The notes under the pieces were generated by a model that did no database searches, was not told the origin of the DNA, and saw nothing but the letters and a program-made list of their open reading frames with translations. Both the position numbers and the translations under genes were made by a program. This document shows, in pieces, positions 24,623 to 34,261 of a DNA stretch of 47,042 nt (its first letter is position 1; every line of letters starts with the position of its first letter). The DNA is from Candidatus Abyssobacteria bacterium SURF_17 (lineage in GTDB: Bacteria; Abyssobacteria; SURF-5), in assembly GCA_003598055.1 (NCBI GenBank), contig QZKI01000003.1, forward strand, positions 1 to 47,042, written 5' to 3'.

Positions 24623-24647
24623 GTCCCTCAATTGTGAATTGAGGGAC
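24623..24647. repeat. Inverted repeat GTCCCTCAATT-GTG-AATTGAGGGAC
   Basis: Perfect 11-base arms, 3-base loop, about 100 bases after the coiled-coil gene. Upstream 24530-24620 holds a degenerate copy of the TGTAGG-GCGAATT...ATTCGCACC element. Confidence 0.7.
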
Positions 24648-24699
24648 AACCTCTATAGAGATGCCCAGAGGGCGGCGCCAGCAGATTACAAAAAAGAAC

Positions 24700-24730
24700 G
24701 ACCCCCGCGACAATCTCTGTCGCGGGGGTC
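24700..24730. terminator. Bidirectional rho-independent terminator
   Basis: Stem GACCCCCGCGACA/TGTCGCGGGGGTC (13 bp), loop AATCT-type of 5. On the plus strand it is followed by GCACATTTTT. On the minus strand the exit side reads CGTTCTTTTTT. It serves the convergent genes at 23399 (+) and 24756 (-). Confidence 0.88.
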
Positions 24731-24755
24731 GCACATTTTTCAGGCTTACATCATT

Positions 24756-27302
24756 CTATTGCGTATCGGCGGTCCGATGCATGCGCTTTCTGCCTCTGAC
24801 GACCGCAACGGAACCGGCGGCTATCAAGCATAGCAATCCGCTTATGAGAAACTTCTGAGTCGGCGTTGTCTCGAGCATGACGCGCGCAAAGGCAACCGCC
24901 GGCTGCAAGCCGATTCTCACAGCCGTCTTCAGAAGCGGCCTGCTCGCAATGAACGAGGCTGCCGGGGGTGAATGCTTGTAGTAAACCTGCACGAGCGCGC
25001 GGCCGGGCGCATTTGTCAGCAGATACTCATCGCGGAATTGTCTGAGCGCCATGACATCATGGGATGAACCCGAGCCATAGGCCGCCGTTGCGATGAAGCA
25101 GGAGCTGCCGCCGCCACCACCACCGCCGCCACCGTCACTGGTATCTTGAGTTATCGTGATGCGAACACTGTCAGTGGCCACATTTCCTTCGAGGTCAGAA
25201 ACAGTCAACTGGAACCGCAAGTCGTTGGTGTCCTCTTGCAGAGGCTGTGCCTGACCGAGCGGTGTCGGCGCAACGAAGCCAGGCGCCGTGAACGACGGAA
25301 ACGGCGTAGTGGCGTCGGCCAGCGAAACAGTGGTTCCCTCGGTTTGGGTCCACTGGAAGACGAGAGGAGTGAAGACGTCGAGACTTCCGCTGCTGATCGA
25401 GCCGTCAAGCTCGACGAATCTCCCTTCCCTTACCGACCGGTTGCGTCCTGCATCGGCCACGACAAACCCGAGAGGGTCTTCGGTCTTCCGGACAACAACC
25501 GTGAACGCATCGTTGGTCGGGGTCACCGAGGTGCCCACATTCGGGAATCTCGCGGTCGCACTTCCCTCGCTGAATGGCGGGCTCCACTCGCCGGAGTACA
25601 CTCCATCGCCGGCGACAAGGTCCGGCGCAATTCCATTATCGAGGAGCGTCACGGTATTGTCTCCGATAGTTATATCGACGTTGCCCGCGGGCGAATCACA
25701 GTTAATGTGCAGCGCAGAGAGCCGGAGCGGAAGGCTGAAAAAGTTGCCGGGAGGGTTTTCTCCAAAGATAGCCGTCACAAAGTTGCTCCCGGGCACAATT
25801 GTAAAGAACAGGGTTGTGCCTGCTGCATCAATCCATGTCTTGTATTCGCTCGTGGCCGGCCTGATTCTTGCCAATAGTTCGCTCGACGAACAGGTCAAGC
25901 TATTGAATGCGTTCAGTCTCCTGCCGGTCATGGTTCTTCCAACAAGGAACGGGTCGAGGTCGCCGCTCGAGAGGATACGGTTTCTGACCCTATCCCAGTC
26001 AACCAAGGGGTCAAGGAGCGGGAATCGGGCATACAGCAGCCCGACGGTACCGGTTACGTGCGGGGCCGCCATTGACGTGCCCGACCACGGAATCAGGAAG
26101 TCTCCGTAAAGAGGGTCCCCGGGGTTCGCTGGCCACAGAGTGCTCACAATATTGACGCCCGGCGCCCCAACATGAACGGTTCTGCGACCAAAACTCGAGA
26201 AGGTCGCGAGCTGGTCATTATGATTCGTTGCCGCCACTGCAATGATGTTGGGAAGATCGTAACTGGAGGGGAAGTTGAAGAGCCCGTCGTTATCCACCGC
26301 CTCATTGCCGGCAGCCCCGATGAAGAGGACGCCGCGCTCGCGCAAATTATTGATGGCCGCTTGCTCGAATGTGAACCCCGGGAAGAAGCCGCCGTATGAA
26401 GCATTTACTGCTACGACGTTGACGCCCCGGTCAACCATCAAGGCGATGTAGTTGAGACAGTCAATCTCGTCGGCTACCGTGCCTGTTTCGGTCGTCCCGG
26501 AGATGAACTTGAGCGCCATGATCTCGACATCCCAGTTTACGCCGACAACGCCCTCGGAATTATTGCCGACAGCCCCGAGCGTTCCGGCCACATGCGTGCC
26601 GTGCCCGAAGTCATCGGCAGGGTCGCTGTCGTTATTGACAGTGTCTATTTCATAAATGTCATCGACAAACCCGTTGCCGTCGTCGTCTACATCATAGACG
26701 CCCTCGGCCTCCTGTATGTTCCTCCACATATTCCCCCAGAGGTCGGGATGGTCATAGAAGATACCGGTATCAACGACGGCGACGACGACGTTTGGATCGC
26801 CGGTTGTGAGGTCCCATGCTTCGGGCGCGTCAATATCGGCGTCTATGGTGCCGTTGGTTTGTCCGGTGTTGTTCAATCCCCAGAGGAAACCGCCGAACAG
26901 CGGGTCATCGGGGAACGTCTGCGTTGCCCTTCGGATAGCGTTCGGTTCCGCATGGAAAACATCGCGGTTGCTCCTGTATTTCTGAAGCGCCGCCGGCACG
27001 CTCATCCCGCGCGGCAGCTTCACGAGTTCGATATCGGGACCGCCGTCGAGTGACCGGATTTTCCTGATAACTTCAGCGCCGACGAGGGAATGCGCTTTCA
27101 CAGAAGCGCTCAGCCCGGCTCTGACATTCATCTGAACCAGTAACTCCCCTTCCTTATAGAGCGGGACATCAAGTGGAATCGAATTAATGGATGGCTTCGT
27201 CGCTGCTTCCGACGCCTTTTCCCTCCCGCTCATCACCACAAAAAAGAAGAGAAGACACAAGAAGGCACTAACCGCTGCTACCGTCCCGATACGATTCTTC
27301 AT
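24756..27302 (-). CDS. S8 subtilisin-like serine protease with CFI-box C-terminal anchor
   Basis: 848 residues. Signal/anchor segment 7-25; inhibitory propeptide-like part about 48-125; catalytic domain about 155-465 with Asp178 (VVDTG), His234 (GHGTHVAG), oxyanion Asn333 (AAGN) and Ser410 (GTSMAAPH), all intact. Next come beta-rich domains (480-720), one Ig/cadherin-like (VFQWTQTEGTTVSL). A polyglycine linker (nine Gly) is followed by CFIATAAYGS (735-744) with LRQFRDEYLL and YYKHSPP, the CFI-box domain. A membrane helix (818-835) and basic tail RGRKRMHR end it. Exported and held at the envelope; may process proteins such as the neighbouring PKD giant (inference). Good GGGAGG site. Confidence 0.93.
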   Translation of the reverse strand: MKNRIGTVAAVSAFLCLLFFFVVMSGREKASEAATKPSINSIPLDVPLYKEGELLVQMNVRAGLSASVKAHSLVGAEVIRKIRSLDGGPDIELVKLPRGMSVPAALQKYRSNRDVFHAEPNAIRRATQTFPDDPLFGGFLWGLNNTGQTNGTIDADIDAPEAWDLTTGDPNVVVAVVDTGIFYDHPDLWGNMWRNIQEAEGVYDVDDDGNGFVDDIYEIDTVNNDSDPADDFGHGTHVAGTLGAVGNNSEGVVGVNWDVEIMALKFISGTTETGTVADEIDCLNYIALMVDRGVNVVAVNASYGGFFPGFTFEQAAINNLRERGVLFIGAAGNEAVDNDGLFNFPSSYDLPNIIAVAATNHNDQLATFSSFGRRTVHVGAPGVNIVSTLWPANPGDPLYGDFLIPWSGTSMAAPHVTGTVGLLYARFPLLDPLVDWDRVRNRILSSGDLDPFLVGRTMTGRRLNAFNSLTCSSSELLARIRPATSEYKTWIDAAGTTLFFTIVPGSNFVTAIFGENPPGNFFSLPLRLSALHINCDSPAGNVDITIGDNTVTLLDNGIAPDLVAGDGVYSGEWSPPFSEGSATARFPNVGTSVTPTNDAFTVVVRKTEDPLGFVVADAGRNRSVREGRFVELDGSISSGSLDVFTPLVFQWTQTEGTTVSLADATTPFPSFTAPGFVAPTPLGQAQPLQEDTNDLRFQLTVSDLEGNVATDSVRITITQDTSDGGGGGGGGGSSCFIATAAYGSGSSHDVMALRQFRDEYLLTNAPGRALVQVYYKHSPPAASFIASRPLLKTAVRIGLQPAVAFARVMLETTPTQKFLISGLLCLIAAGSVAVVRGRKRMHRTADTQ

Positions 27303-27446
27303 TTCTCCCTCCCCGAAACGTTTCCTCCGTTCGGTACCTCAGCCGGACTACCTAACAAAGGCAGCCAGCATGACAAAAGCTGCTGTGTTCCTTACCACAT
27401 GTCAGGCTGCCAAAAATCCTGTAAGCGTATGCTCGGCAAATTGTTC
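27303..27446 (-). promoter_or_regulatory. Long structured leader of the S8 protease mRNA
   Basis: The roughly 145-base leader can fold strongly. GGCAGCC (27411-27405 on the minus strand) pairs with GGCTGCC (27366-27360), with CATG/CATG continuing inside. GGTA (27352-27349) pairs with TACC (27336-27333). CCGAACG (27334-27328) pairs with CGTTTCGG (27320-27313), whose loop carries GAGGAAA. The true ribosome-binding site GGGAGG follows. No known riboswitch class fits, and the c-di-GMP-I core GCAAA is absent. Confidence 0.45.
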
Positions 27447-27452
27447 GCCGCG

Positions 27453-27481
27453 ATTATACATTTCGCACAAGGGGTTGTCAA
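27453..27481 (-). promoter_or_regulatory. Consensus sigma-70 promoter of the S8 protease gene
   Basis: Minus strand TTGACA (27481-27476), 17-base spacer, TATAAT (27458-27453): perfect hexamers and perfect spacing. Confidence 0.85.
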
Positions 27482-27616
27482 GCCGCAAGAAAAGCACGAA
27501 GGCCGGATGTGCGGGCCTGCATCTTCCATGACGCAGTGGGTTGCCCGCTCACCTGCTCTGCCGTGCGCCTGAGCACATTAATCCACGACGCACGAGAACG
27601 TACTCCCTTTGCAAGC

Positions 27617-27638
27617 GGGCGGCCACATAGGGCCGCCC
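27617..27638. repeat. GGGC/GCCC palindrome downstream of the PKD giant
   Basis: GGGCGGCC, centre ACATAG, GGCCGCCC, then CTGCC. Same architecture as 13478-13499 with compensating arm changes. It is 50 bases past the giant gene's stop, so it may also act as its terminator, though no T-run follows. The rest of 27482-27687 holds nothing I can name. Confidence 0.68.
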
Positions 27639-27687
27639 CTGCCAATTCTCGTTCATGCGACGGTGATTAGACAAATTCCGCCGCAGC

Positions 27688-30600
27688 TTATGGCTTTGTG
27701 AAGGACCACGTTTCGCTGCTGGTGACGATTGTCATCGGCGTCTTGCTTGCATCCCTGCCACGCACACGCCAATAGACCGGTCTCCCCTGGGCTACCTGAT
27801 TCCACAGCGATGCGTCCATTGTCCAGCTCGTTCCCTGAATTACCGTCTGCAAGTTCTTGTAGGTTGACCAGTAGCTTCCGAAACTCGACGAATAACTCAG
27901 TTCGACGGAGAATTCGTTGGAAGTGCCGCCATTCGGCATCCACACAAACGTCGGCGGTGAAGAGAGCGTGGAGTTGTTCGACGGCTCCGTCAGATGTATC
28001 TGCGTCAATTCATCAACGACAGTGAGCGTGACGCTTATCTGTGCAGAGCCGCCGTTCGAAGTAATATTGATCTTTGCCAGGTGCGTGCCGGCGGCCAGGC
28101 CGGATGTCGAGTAATTGACCGTGATGGCGTCATGCTCGCCCGTCGATGTCCCGTTCTTCGGGGTAACGGTCAACCACGACTTATTCGGTGCGATCGAGTA
28201 CGAGAGCGTTCCACCTCCCGAGTTCCAGCTCTGGAAGCTCTGGGGGGACGCATTTGTGGCATGCATACATGAATTGCTGAGAACGGTCGTACTGACTGAA
28301 AGCGTAGGAAGTGAGTCAACCAGTATCGTCTCACAATGCGGCTGGTCTGAGCACCCGTGGTCGTTGTTCACCGTAAGACATGCTGTGTATGTGCCGGCCT
28401 GATATGTGTGGGGCGGTGGATTCTGCCCGTCATACGTTGTGCCGTCACCGAAATCCCAGTGCCATGAAGTGGGATTCCCGGTCGACTGGTCAGTGAAGGT
28501 CACTACCAACGGTGTGAGACCGCTCATAGGAGTCGCCGTAAAGTCGGCCACTGCCACCGGATTCACGACGATGTCAACAGTGGTTTCATCCGTATCCCCG
28601 ACTGCGTTCGTCACCGTCAGAGTAACGGTGTACGTTCCTGCATCGTTATAAGTGTGCGTAGGAGGATTCTGTCCTTCATACGTGGTGCCGTCACCAAAAT
28701 CCCAAGACCACTCGACAGGATTGCACGAGGAGAGGTCGGTGAAGTCGACGTCGAGCGGAGCACAGCCCTCTGTGACACTTGCGGACAGAGAAGCCACTAT
28801 GGACTGGACCAACACCTCTTTGCATTCAACGTCATCCCCGCACTCATTTTCAGCCGTCAGACACACGGTGTGCAACCCCTCTTGGTCAAACACATGGCAT
28901 GGGTTCTGCTCATTGCTCGTGAAGCCATCGCCAAAATCCCAGAACCACTCATCAGTATTTTCCGTCGATAGGTCATTGAAACATAACTCTTCGCCAAGAC
29001 AGATTTCGGTTCTTCCGCCAACAATCTCAAAATCAGCAACAGGGGTGGCACCCACGGTGATGTTCTGCGGCGGGGTTGTTTCGGAGCTCACACTATTTGA
29101 TGCAGTGAGTGTGACTGGGTATGTCTCGGCTTCGGTATACGTATGGCATGGGTTCTGCTCAAAACGCTCAGGGCCTGTCGAGCCATCGCCGAAATCCCAA
29201 TCCCAACTGGTGGGATTACACTGAGTCTCATCAACGAAACACACTTCCAATGGCGCGCATCCCTGCGTCGGCGTAACGCTGAACGCGGGCAATATTCCCG
29301 CCGCCGTGACGAGATTCTCTTTGATCATCGGGAGCGCACAATCCCCGTCTTTGCACACTGTCAGAGTAACCGTATAGACGCCCCGCTCACCATATACATG
29401 CACCGGATCTCCACACGACGGGTCAATGAACGGGGCAGAGCCGTCCCCGAAATCCCAAATGCAACTCGTCGGGTCGCAGAGAGACTCATTATAGAACTGC
29501 ACGGTCAGCGGCGTGCAACCCACAGCGTTTTCGGCGCTGAATTCGGCCACCAGACCCTCCGTCACCGTAATATAATCACCTTTTGTTTCGCCATCGGGAT
29601 CGGGACCACAAGTAGTCGATGCGTTCAATGTGACGGTGTAAGTCCCGGGCGCATTGTAAACATAAACGGGATTCTGCTCGTCCTGCTCAGGGCTTGTCAA
29701 GCCATCACCGAAATCCCAGCTCCATTCCTCCGGAGAACAACTAGTAAGATCGGTGAACCGGACCTCTTGACCAACACAGACTTGAGTGCGGGCTGCCACA
29801 AAATCCGCCACCGGAACATCGAGCACGGTAATGAGCTCCTGCTTGGTCTCAGTATCCGAACCTCCGTCGTTGGCTACCGTTAAGCTAACGGTATATACCC
29901 CGCACTGTTCGTACGTGTAAGTCGACTCCGGTTGGATACTCGTGCCGCCGTCGCCGAAATCCCACTGCCAACTGATGGGATTATTCAGAGACTTGTCGGT
30001 AAACTCAACCGTGAGCGGAGCACAGCCCTGCAATGGAGCGGCGACGAAATCCGCAGTAGGAGGTATCGGCACTATCGATTCGGCAAATGTAATCGAGGTG
30101 GTTGCCACAGGGCCAATACCATTCATAGGCGGATACTTCGCCTCCGGATTGAGGTCTTCCTGAAATGCATATATCCTGAAATTGACGGTACGTCCAACAA
30201 GGAAGCGCGGCCCGTTGATGAAGAGTTCCTCCGTTTCCGGCGGTATAGGATCGTGAGGAATGGGTTGGAAGGTACCGAACATGTCGGATTCTATCCAATA
30301 GCCGGACTCATTGAACGTTCCCGGTCCGTCAGAATTGGTATCATCCCATATCAACACAACTTGATGAGTCCGGTCAACCACGCGGGGGTCGCTCAAGGTA
30401 GCCGAGAAGTTCCCGACGGCGTTCAGCCGAGTGGCCTCGGAGGCGTTAAACGAGACGGTGTTGATAGACTCAAACGAGCGCGAGTGGACTCCGTTTCCGT
30501 TGATATCAACGTTGTCGTCAACGAAACCGATTCCCCGTGTTGTTCCGGGATAATTCTGGTAAAAGAGGAGCGCGCTCGAGCTGGCGAACTGGAATGCCAG

Positions 30601-33600
30601 CGGAATCGGCGGGTAGCCCGCCACCGGCCCATTCAACACTTGATACGGTCTTGGAGTATTGGGACTATCGGGCCCCCAACTGATGATGGCCACCGAGAAA
30701 TTGTCTTGCAGCCTATCAAAATGCGGGCTCGTCGAAATCTTTATTATGAAATCATTACCGGCGTAATCTCCGGAATCGTTTTCAGGTATGCGCAGAAGTT
30801 CTCGAACCTCGGGGTCGTCCGGGTTGAATACCATCAATATAGCTTGATTCTGTGCATCCGTCGAGGCGACAAGCGACGGATTATCAAGAAACGTATATGG
30901 CACATGGTCTGTCTCAGCGAAGTTTATCAGAACATCTTGTTGGCCTTGTTGGCCGTTTATGCGCCGATACACCTTTATGCCGCTATACTGTGTATCGCCC
31001 CCGTTGACATCCTGATAGGAAAGCAGGTCGCCGTTCTCCCCCAGATTCAGGTTCGGCGAAAGCCTGCTTGCAGCCTCGATGAATTGCACGACGAGCTGTT
31101 CAAGGAAGACTTGCTCTCCATTTAAGGGCGAATTCGTAAACGTGTTTATTCCAATTACCGGAACATCAGTTTCGTTCGCGCTCAAGGTCGGATTCAATCC
31201 CCGGTGCTTAAGAACAAGGTCTTCAAGAATGACCGGCACGTTAGCAACCATTTCTCTGACCATCGCGTCGTGTTCCTCCGGGTCGGTAAAATCATCCGTC
31301 TTCACGACCGTCGGCCCGGTGCTCGCGACGACGCTCCCAATTGGCAGTATCGGCCTAATTATATCTCGATAGGCAATCTGGTCGGATGTCTTTATGCAAA
31401 TGAAATAGTCACTCCCGGGAAAAACAACATTGTCGGGAAGACCTTCTTCATTGATAATGTAGTTGTCCATATAGTTGTCAATCGAGGTTTCGCCTTCTAC
31501 CTTATCCCTGGAATAGAACTGCATGGCTTCGCGAGGTGAAAGCGTGACAACATAGTTTCCGGAAACGTCGTCAAAGGTTATTGCATACGGATTCAGTGGT
31601 ATCGGCGATTCTTCCGAAGGATTGGTTACGTAGTCAAGGTCCCTTCCGGGTGGCATCCAATTAGCCACGTCGTTCATGAAATCGTAAGCACCGACGTTTC
31701 GTTCCGGAAAATCGAAATATGGACTCTTATCATCTCTAAATATCAAAATTTCCTCGATGTGATCCTCCTCGAAGCCCGTGCCCGCACCATCAAATTCCAA
31801 TCGTATCGACTCGAAGTGTATGGGGTCATTGACCAAGCCGGTCTGAGGAACGTCGGAACATGCAGCGTTAAATGCAAGTATCGGTATCGGAGAACTGGTT
31901 GCATCTATCATGTGGACAATTGGTGCTTGAGACGGGTCGGGAAAGCCTAAGGGATTCACGTCGTACCCGAAGAAGAGGCTGTAATCCTGTCCGGCCACCA
32001 TGGAAAAACTTTCCTTAACAGCGCTGCTTGTCAAACCGAACCCGGGTTGAGCCCTTCGAAAACTGACCGGGTCGGGAATCCCTGGGCCTGGGTCTACAAC
32101 TTGCAGAGAGGTCCGGAAGTTGGCCCCGATATTTATTCCCTTGCCATCGCGGAAAAAAGGTGAATCATCTAACAATCCGGAGTCATCTCGAAGAACTACA
32201 AAGTAATCCGGTTGTCTGTCTGCAAGTAAATCAATCTCTGGAGGGTCAACAGTCCAGAAAGTAATCTTGAACTCGCTGTAGTCAACGGTGGATATCGTCG
32301 GCAGCATCAACATATCCAGCGGCATATCTCCGGTGTCGAGAATCGGCTGGAACGTCTCGGGGTCGAAGGAGACTTCATCCCAACGGCCATTGTCGTTTGT
32401 ATCTTCATAGAGGGTTACACCACTAAAATAAGGATAGTTGAGACGGAAATCATCCAGATGCTCTGTGGGATCGAACTCAAAATCGTTCCCTGTATTTGAC
32501 AAGGTAAGCGTGATACCGTCCAAGTACTCTGGATTATTGGCAGTCCCGCCAGCTACATCGAGACCGAGCACGGCGAATCGCCTTTCCGTTGGAGTGACTT
32601 CCGGAACCTCAAAGTATGCAGTCTCGTCGTCGGGATCTTTGAATATCCAATCAAAGGAATCTTCCGTAATTCCCGATAGGAGCTTGAACTCCCCACGATA
32701 TTTCTGGCGTACCAACAGGTCGGGAGCAAGATACTGGTACCTTTGTTTTCCGGCAGGAAAGTCCATGTTATGACCCGGGAAACGAACATCGTCAAAATAG
32801 TAGCAGAGATAGAAAGGATATTGGCCTGAAGGTAGAATGTCCAAAGCCAGCGATTCACAAGCTATTCGTTCTCCTCCAACTGCCTCATCGAAGCATATTA
32901 TGGGAGCTTGGTAGCTACCGCCGTCAAACAACATAGAATTAGGCAGGGCGATAGCGGTAAAATCGTCAACATTATCCTCCCTCGTGCAGGTACTGCAATC
33001 AGAGTCGATGGTTTCACTTGTCCAGACTGTGACAAAATAGTCATCGCCCGCATTTCCGTAAAAGTCGTTCGTGAACACATTAAGGTCTGCCAAGATTGTG
33101 GGTAGTGTTACGTCGCCAAAGGTGACATCGAAAAGCTCATCTGTCTGAACCTCAATGACACCATCCACTATCCACTCATCAACGCCCCATTCAAACACAC
33201 CGTTCCCGGTTGTACCGGGACTATCCTTATACAAGCTGAAGGAGAAGAAGTCGCTTGGCTGAACGTCAATATCCGGTTCTTCAACTCTGTCACGAATGTT
33301 ACGAATACTTATGGTCAAGCTATTAAGAAATTGGACTTTCGGGTCTGCCATATCGACATAGAAGCAATCGCCGGAAGCGCCGGGATTTTCCACACAGAGC
33401 TTTAGTTTGACTCTAAAAATACCGATATTATCCGGAGGTGTACCCACAGGTCGTACTTGAGGAATCTCAAAGTTCCATACATACTCCGCACTCTCCCCGG
33501 GCTGTGGCCCTATTCGAATGTCAAGATAAGGGAACGGGTCATAAGTTGGGCTAAGAGGTTCGGGGTTATATAGTAGATTCGGTTTACGGGCAGTTTCGTC

Positions 33601-33984
33601 CGTGAGCCGATTGTGTCTTTCGACTGCGAAACGCAAAGTCCCGGGGGTCGCCTTGGGACCATCCTCACTGGTCTCCTCATGAGAGAAAGATATTACCCAC
33701 TCCTCATTAGGATCGTCTGTTTCATACCGTACATCCAGAAACGTGATAAGAATCACACCCGGGTCCGCGCACCCAAGGTCTTGGAATTTTATGGGTTGAA
33801 CAAGGTTTATTCCAAATACTTCGACCGGACCACTATTTGGCAGAATTCCCTGATCCTCGGTCATGAGGCTCCTCACAGTGACTTCGGCAAGGGCGGGAGC
33901 AGGAGAAAGAGATAGCACGAACAATAGCAGCATACAAGTGACAAGACTAAATATGAGAGTCAATTTGTATTCTCGATGGAACAT
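27688..33984 (-). CDS. Giant secreted protein with seven PKD domains
   Basis: 2098 residues. Signal peptide (LIFSLVTCMLLLFVLSLSPAPALA), then about 1270 residues of unassigned beta-rich sequence with Ca-site-like acidic runs (DDNVDINGNG, DTNDNGRWDE). Seven consecutive PKD domains occupy about 1305-1890, each with the WDFGDG core and an HTY/YTVTLT strand. Many carry a Cys pair (GCAPL...CNP), suggesting disulfides. A BACON/Ig-like domain (about 1890-1990) and a fibronectin-like end domain (VYWRVRGRDAS) finish it. No sortase, PEP-CTERM or membrane anchor at the end, so released or bound otherwise. Likely an extracellular adhesin or matrix protein. AAGGAGAGG precedes the ATG. Neighbour of the S8 protease. 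Confidence 0.93.
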   Translation of the reverse strand: MFHREYKLTLIFSLVTCMLLLFVLSLSPAPALAEVTVRSLMTEDQGILPNSGPVEVFGINLVQPIKFQDLGCADPGVILITFLDVRYETDDPNEEWVISFSHEETSEDGPKATPGTLRFAVERHNRLTDETARKPNLLYNPEPLSPTYDPFPYLDIRIGPQPGESAEYVWNFEIPQVRPVGTPPDNIGIFRVKLKLCVENPGASGDCFYVDMADPKVQFLNSLTISIRNIRDRVEEPDIDVQPSDFFSFSLYKDSPGTTGNGVFEWGVDEWIVDGVIEVQTDELFDVTFGDVTLPTILADLNVFTNDFYGNAGDDYFVTVWTSETIDSDCSTCTREDNVDDFTAIALPNSMLFDGGSYQAPIICFDEAVGGERIACESLALDILPSGQYPFYLCYYFDDVRFPGHNMDFPAGKQRYQYLAPDLLVRQKYRGEFKLLSGITEDSFDWIFKDPDDETAYFEVPEVTPTERRFAVLGLDVAGGTANNPEYLDGITLTLSNTGNDFEFDPTEHLDDFRLNYPYFSGVTLYEDTNDNGRWDEVSFDPETFQPILDTGDMPLDMLMLPTISTVDYSEFKITFWTVDPPEIDLLADRQPDYFVVLRDDSGLLDDSPFFRDGKGINIGANFRTSLQVVDPGPGIPDPVSFRRAQPGFGLTSSAVKESFSMVAGQDYSLFFGYDVNPLGFPDPSQAPIVHMIDATSSPIPILAFNAACSDVPQTGLVNDPIHFESIRLEFDGAGTGFEEDHIEEILIFRDDKSPYFDFPERNVGAYDFMNDVANWMPPGRDLDYVTNPSEESPIPLNPYAITFDDVSGNYVVTLSPREAMQFYSRDKVEGETSIDNYMDNYIINEEGLPDNVVFPGSDYFICIKTSDQIAYRDIIRPILPIGSVVASTGPTVVKTDDFTDPEEHDAMVREMVANVPVILEDLVLKHRGLNPTLSANETDVPVIGINTFTNSPLNGEQVFLEQLVVQFIEAASRLSPNLNLGENGDLLSYQDVNGGDTQYSGIKVYRRINGQQGQQDVLINFAETDHVPYTFLDNPSLVASTDAQNQAILMVFNPDDPEVRELLRIPENDSGDYAGNDFIIKISTSPHFDRLQDNFSVAIISWGPDSPNTPRPYQVLNGPVAGYPPIPLAFQFASSSALLFYQNYPGTTRGIGFVDDNVDINGNGVHSRSFESINTVSFNASEATRLNAVGNFSATLSDPRVVDRTHQVVLIWDDTNSDGPGTFNESGYWIESDMFGTFQPIPHDPIPPETEELFINGPRFLVGRTVNFRIYAFQEDLNPEAKYPPMNGIGPVATTSITFAESIVPIPPTADFVAAPLQGCAPLTVEFTDKSLNNPISWQWDFGDGGTSIQPESTYTYEQCGVYTVSLTVANDGGSDTETKQELITVLDVPVADFVAARTQVCVGQEVRFTDLTSCSPEEWSWDFGDGLTSPEQDEQNPVYVYNAPGTYTVTLNASTTCGPDPDGETKGDYITVTEGLVAEFSAENAVGCTPLTVQFYNESLCDPTSCIWDFGDGSAPFIDPSCGDPVHVYGERGVYTVTLTVCKDGDCALPMIKENLVTAAGILPAFSVTPTQGCAPLEVCFVDETQCNPTSWDWDFGDGSTGPERFEQNPCHTYTEAETYPVTLTASNSVSSETTPPQNITVGATPVADFEIVGGRTEICLGEELCFNDLSTENTDEWFWDFGDGFTSNEQNPCHVFDQEGLHTVCLTAENECGDDVECKEVLVQSIVASLSASVTEGCAPLDVDFTDLSSCNPVEWSWDFGDGTTYEGQNPPTHTYNDAGTYTVTLTVTNAVGDTDETTVDIVVNPVAVADFTATPMSGLTPLVVTFTDQSTGNPTSWHWDFGDGTTYDGQNPPPHTYQAGTYTACLTVNNDHGCSDQPHCETILVDSLPTLSVSTTVLSNSCMHATNASPQSFQSWNSGGGTLSYSIAPNKSWLTVTPKNGTSTGEHDAITVNYSTSGLAAGTHLAKINITSNGGSAQISVTLTVVDELTQIHLTEPSNNSTLSSPPTFVWMPNGGTSNEFSVELSYSSSFGSYWSTYKNLQTVIQGTSWTMDASLWNQVAQGRPVYWRVRGRDASKTPMTIVTSSETWSFTKP

Positions 33985-34065
33985 TGCTCCTCTCCTTTCT
34001 CAGTCAGCGCAGAATCTTTTGTTCATTAAGAAACGAACGGAATAAAACCATAGATTTTAAGTAAT

Positions 34066-34194
34066 TTATCGTGCCCCTACTATAAGCGAAGTCACGGTAA
34101 CCGTCGTTTGAGCGTAAGCGCTTTGACTCAACGCCGTGAGTGAGACCAGGACAACGAGACATGAAAGTTTCAGGACTCGATGAAACCTTGACAT
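34066..34194 (-). CDS. 42-residue ORF, signal peptide plus short tail
   Basis: AAGGAGGAGG lies 5 bases before the ATG, an excellent site. The product is MSRFHRVLKLSCLVVLVSLT, then ALSQSAYA as signal-peptide end, then QTTVTVTSLIVGAR and TAA. The mature part would be only about 14 residues. The tail resembles the mature start of the downstream giant protein (EVTVRSL), so this may be the stump of a paralogue, or a true secreted peptide. It lies between a terminator and the giant gene, same strand. Confidence 0.55.
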   Translation of the reverse strand: MSRFHRVLKLSCLVVLVSLTALSQSAYAQTTVTVTSLIVGAR

Positions 34195-34233
34195 CGGAAC
34201 CTCCTCCTTACATGAACCTCTAAGAAAACTTAA

Positions 34234-34254
34234 GCGGCGGGAATTTCCCGCCGC
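34234..34254 (-). terminator. Rho-independent terminator after the 82-residue ORF
   Basis: Stem GCGGCGGGAA/TTCCCGCCGC beginning 7 bases past the stop at 34262, followed on the minus strand by TTAAGTTTTCTTA. Compact GC stem with a moderately T-rich tail. Confidence 0.7.
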
Positions 34255-34261
34255 TCGTTCA

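Noticed and set aside
25100..25130. Polyglycine codon run in the S8 protease as a possible frameshift site.
   Set aside because: The frame is continuous into a well-formed CFI-box domain, and Gly linkers before this domain are normal.
27303..27446. c-di-GMP-I riboswitch in the protease leader, suggested by AGGTAG...GGTACCGA-like segments.
   Set aside because: The core GCAAA elements and the three-way junction are missing.
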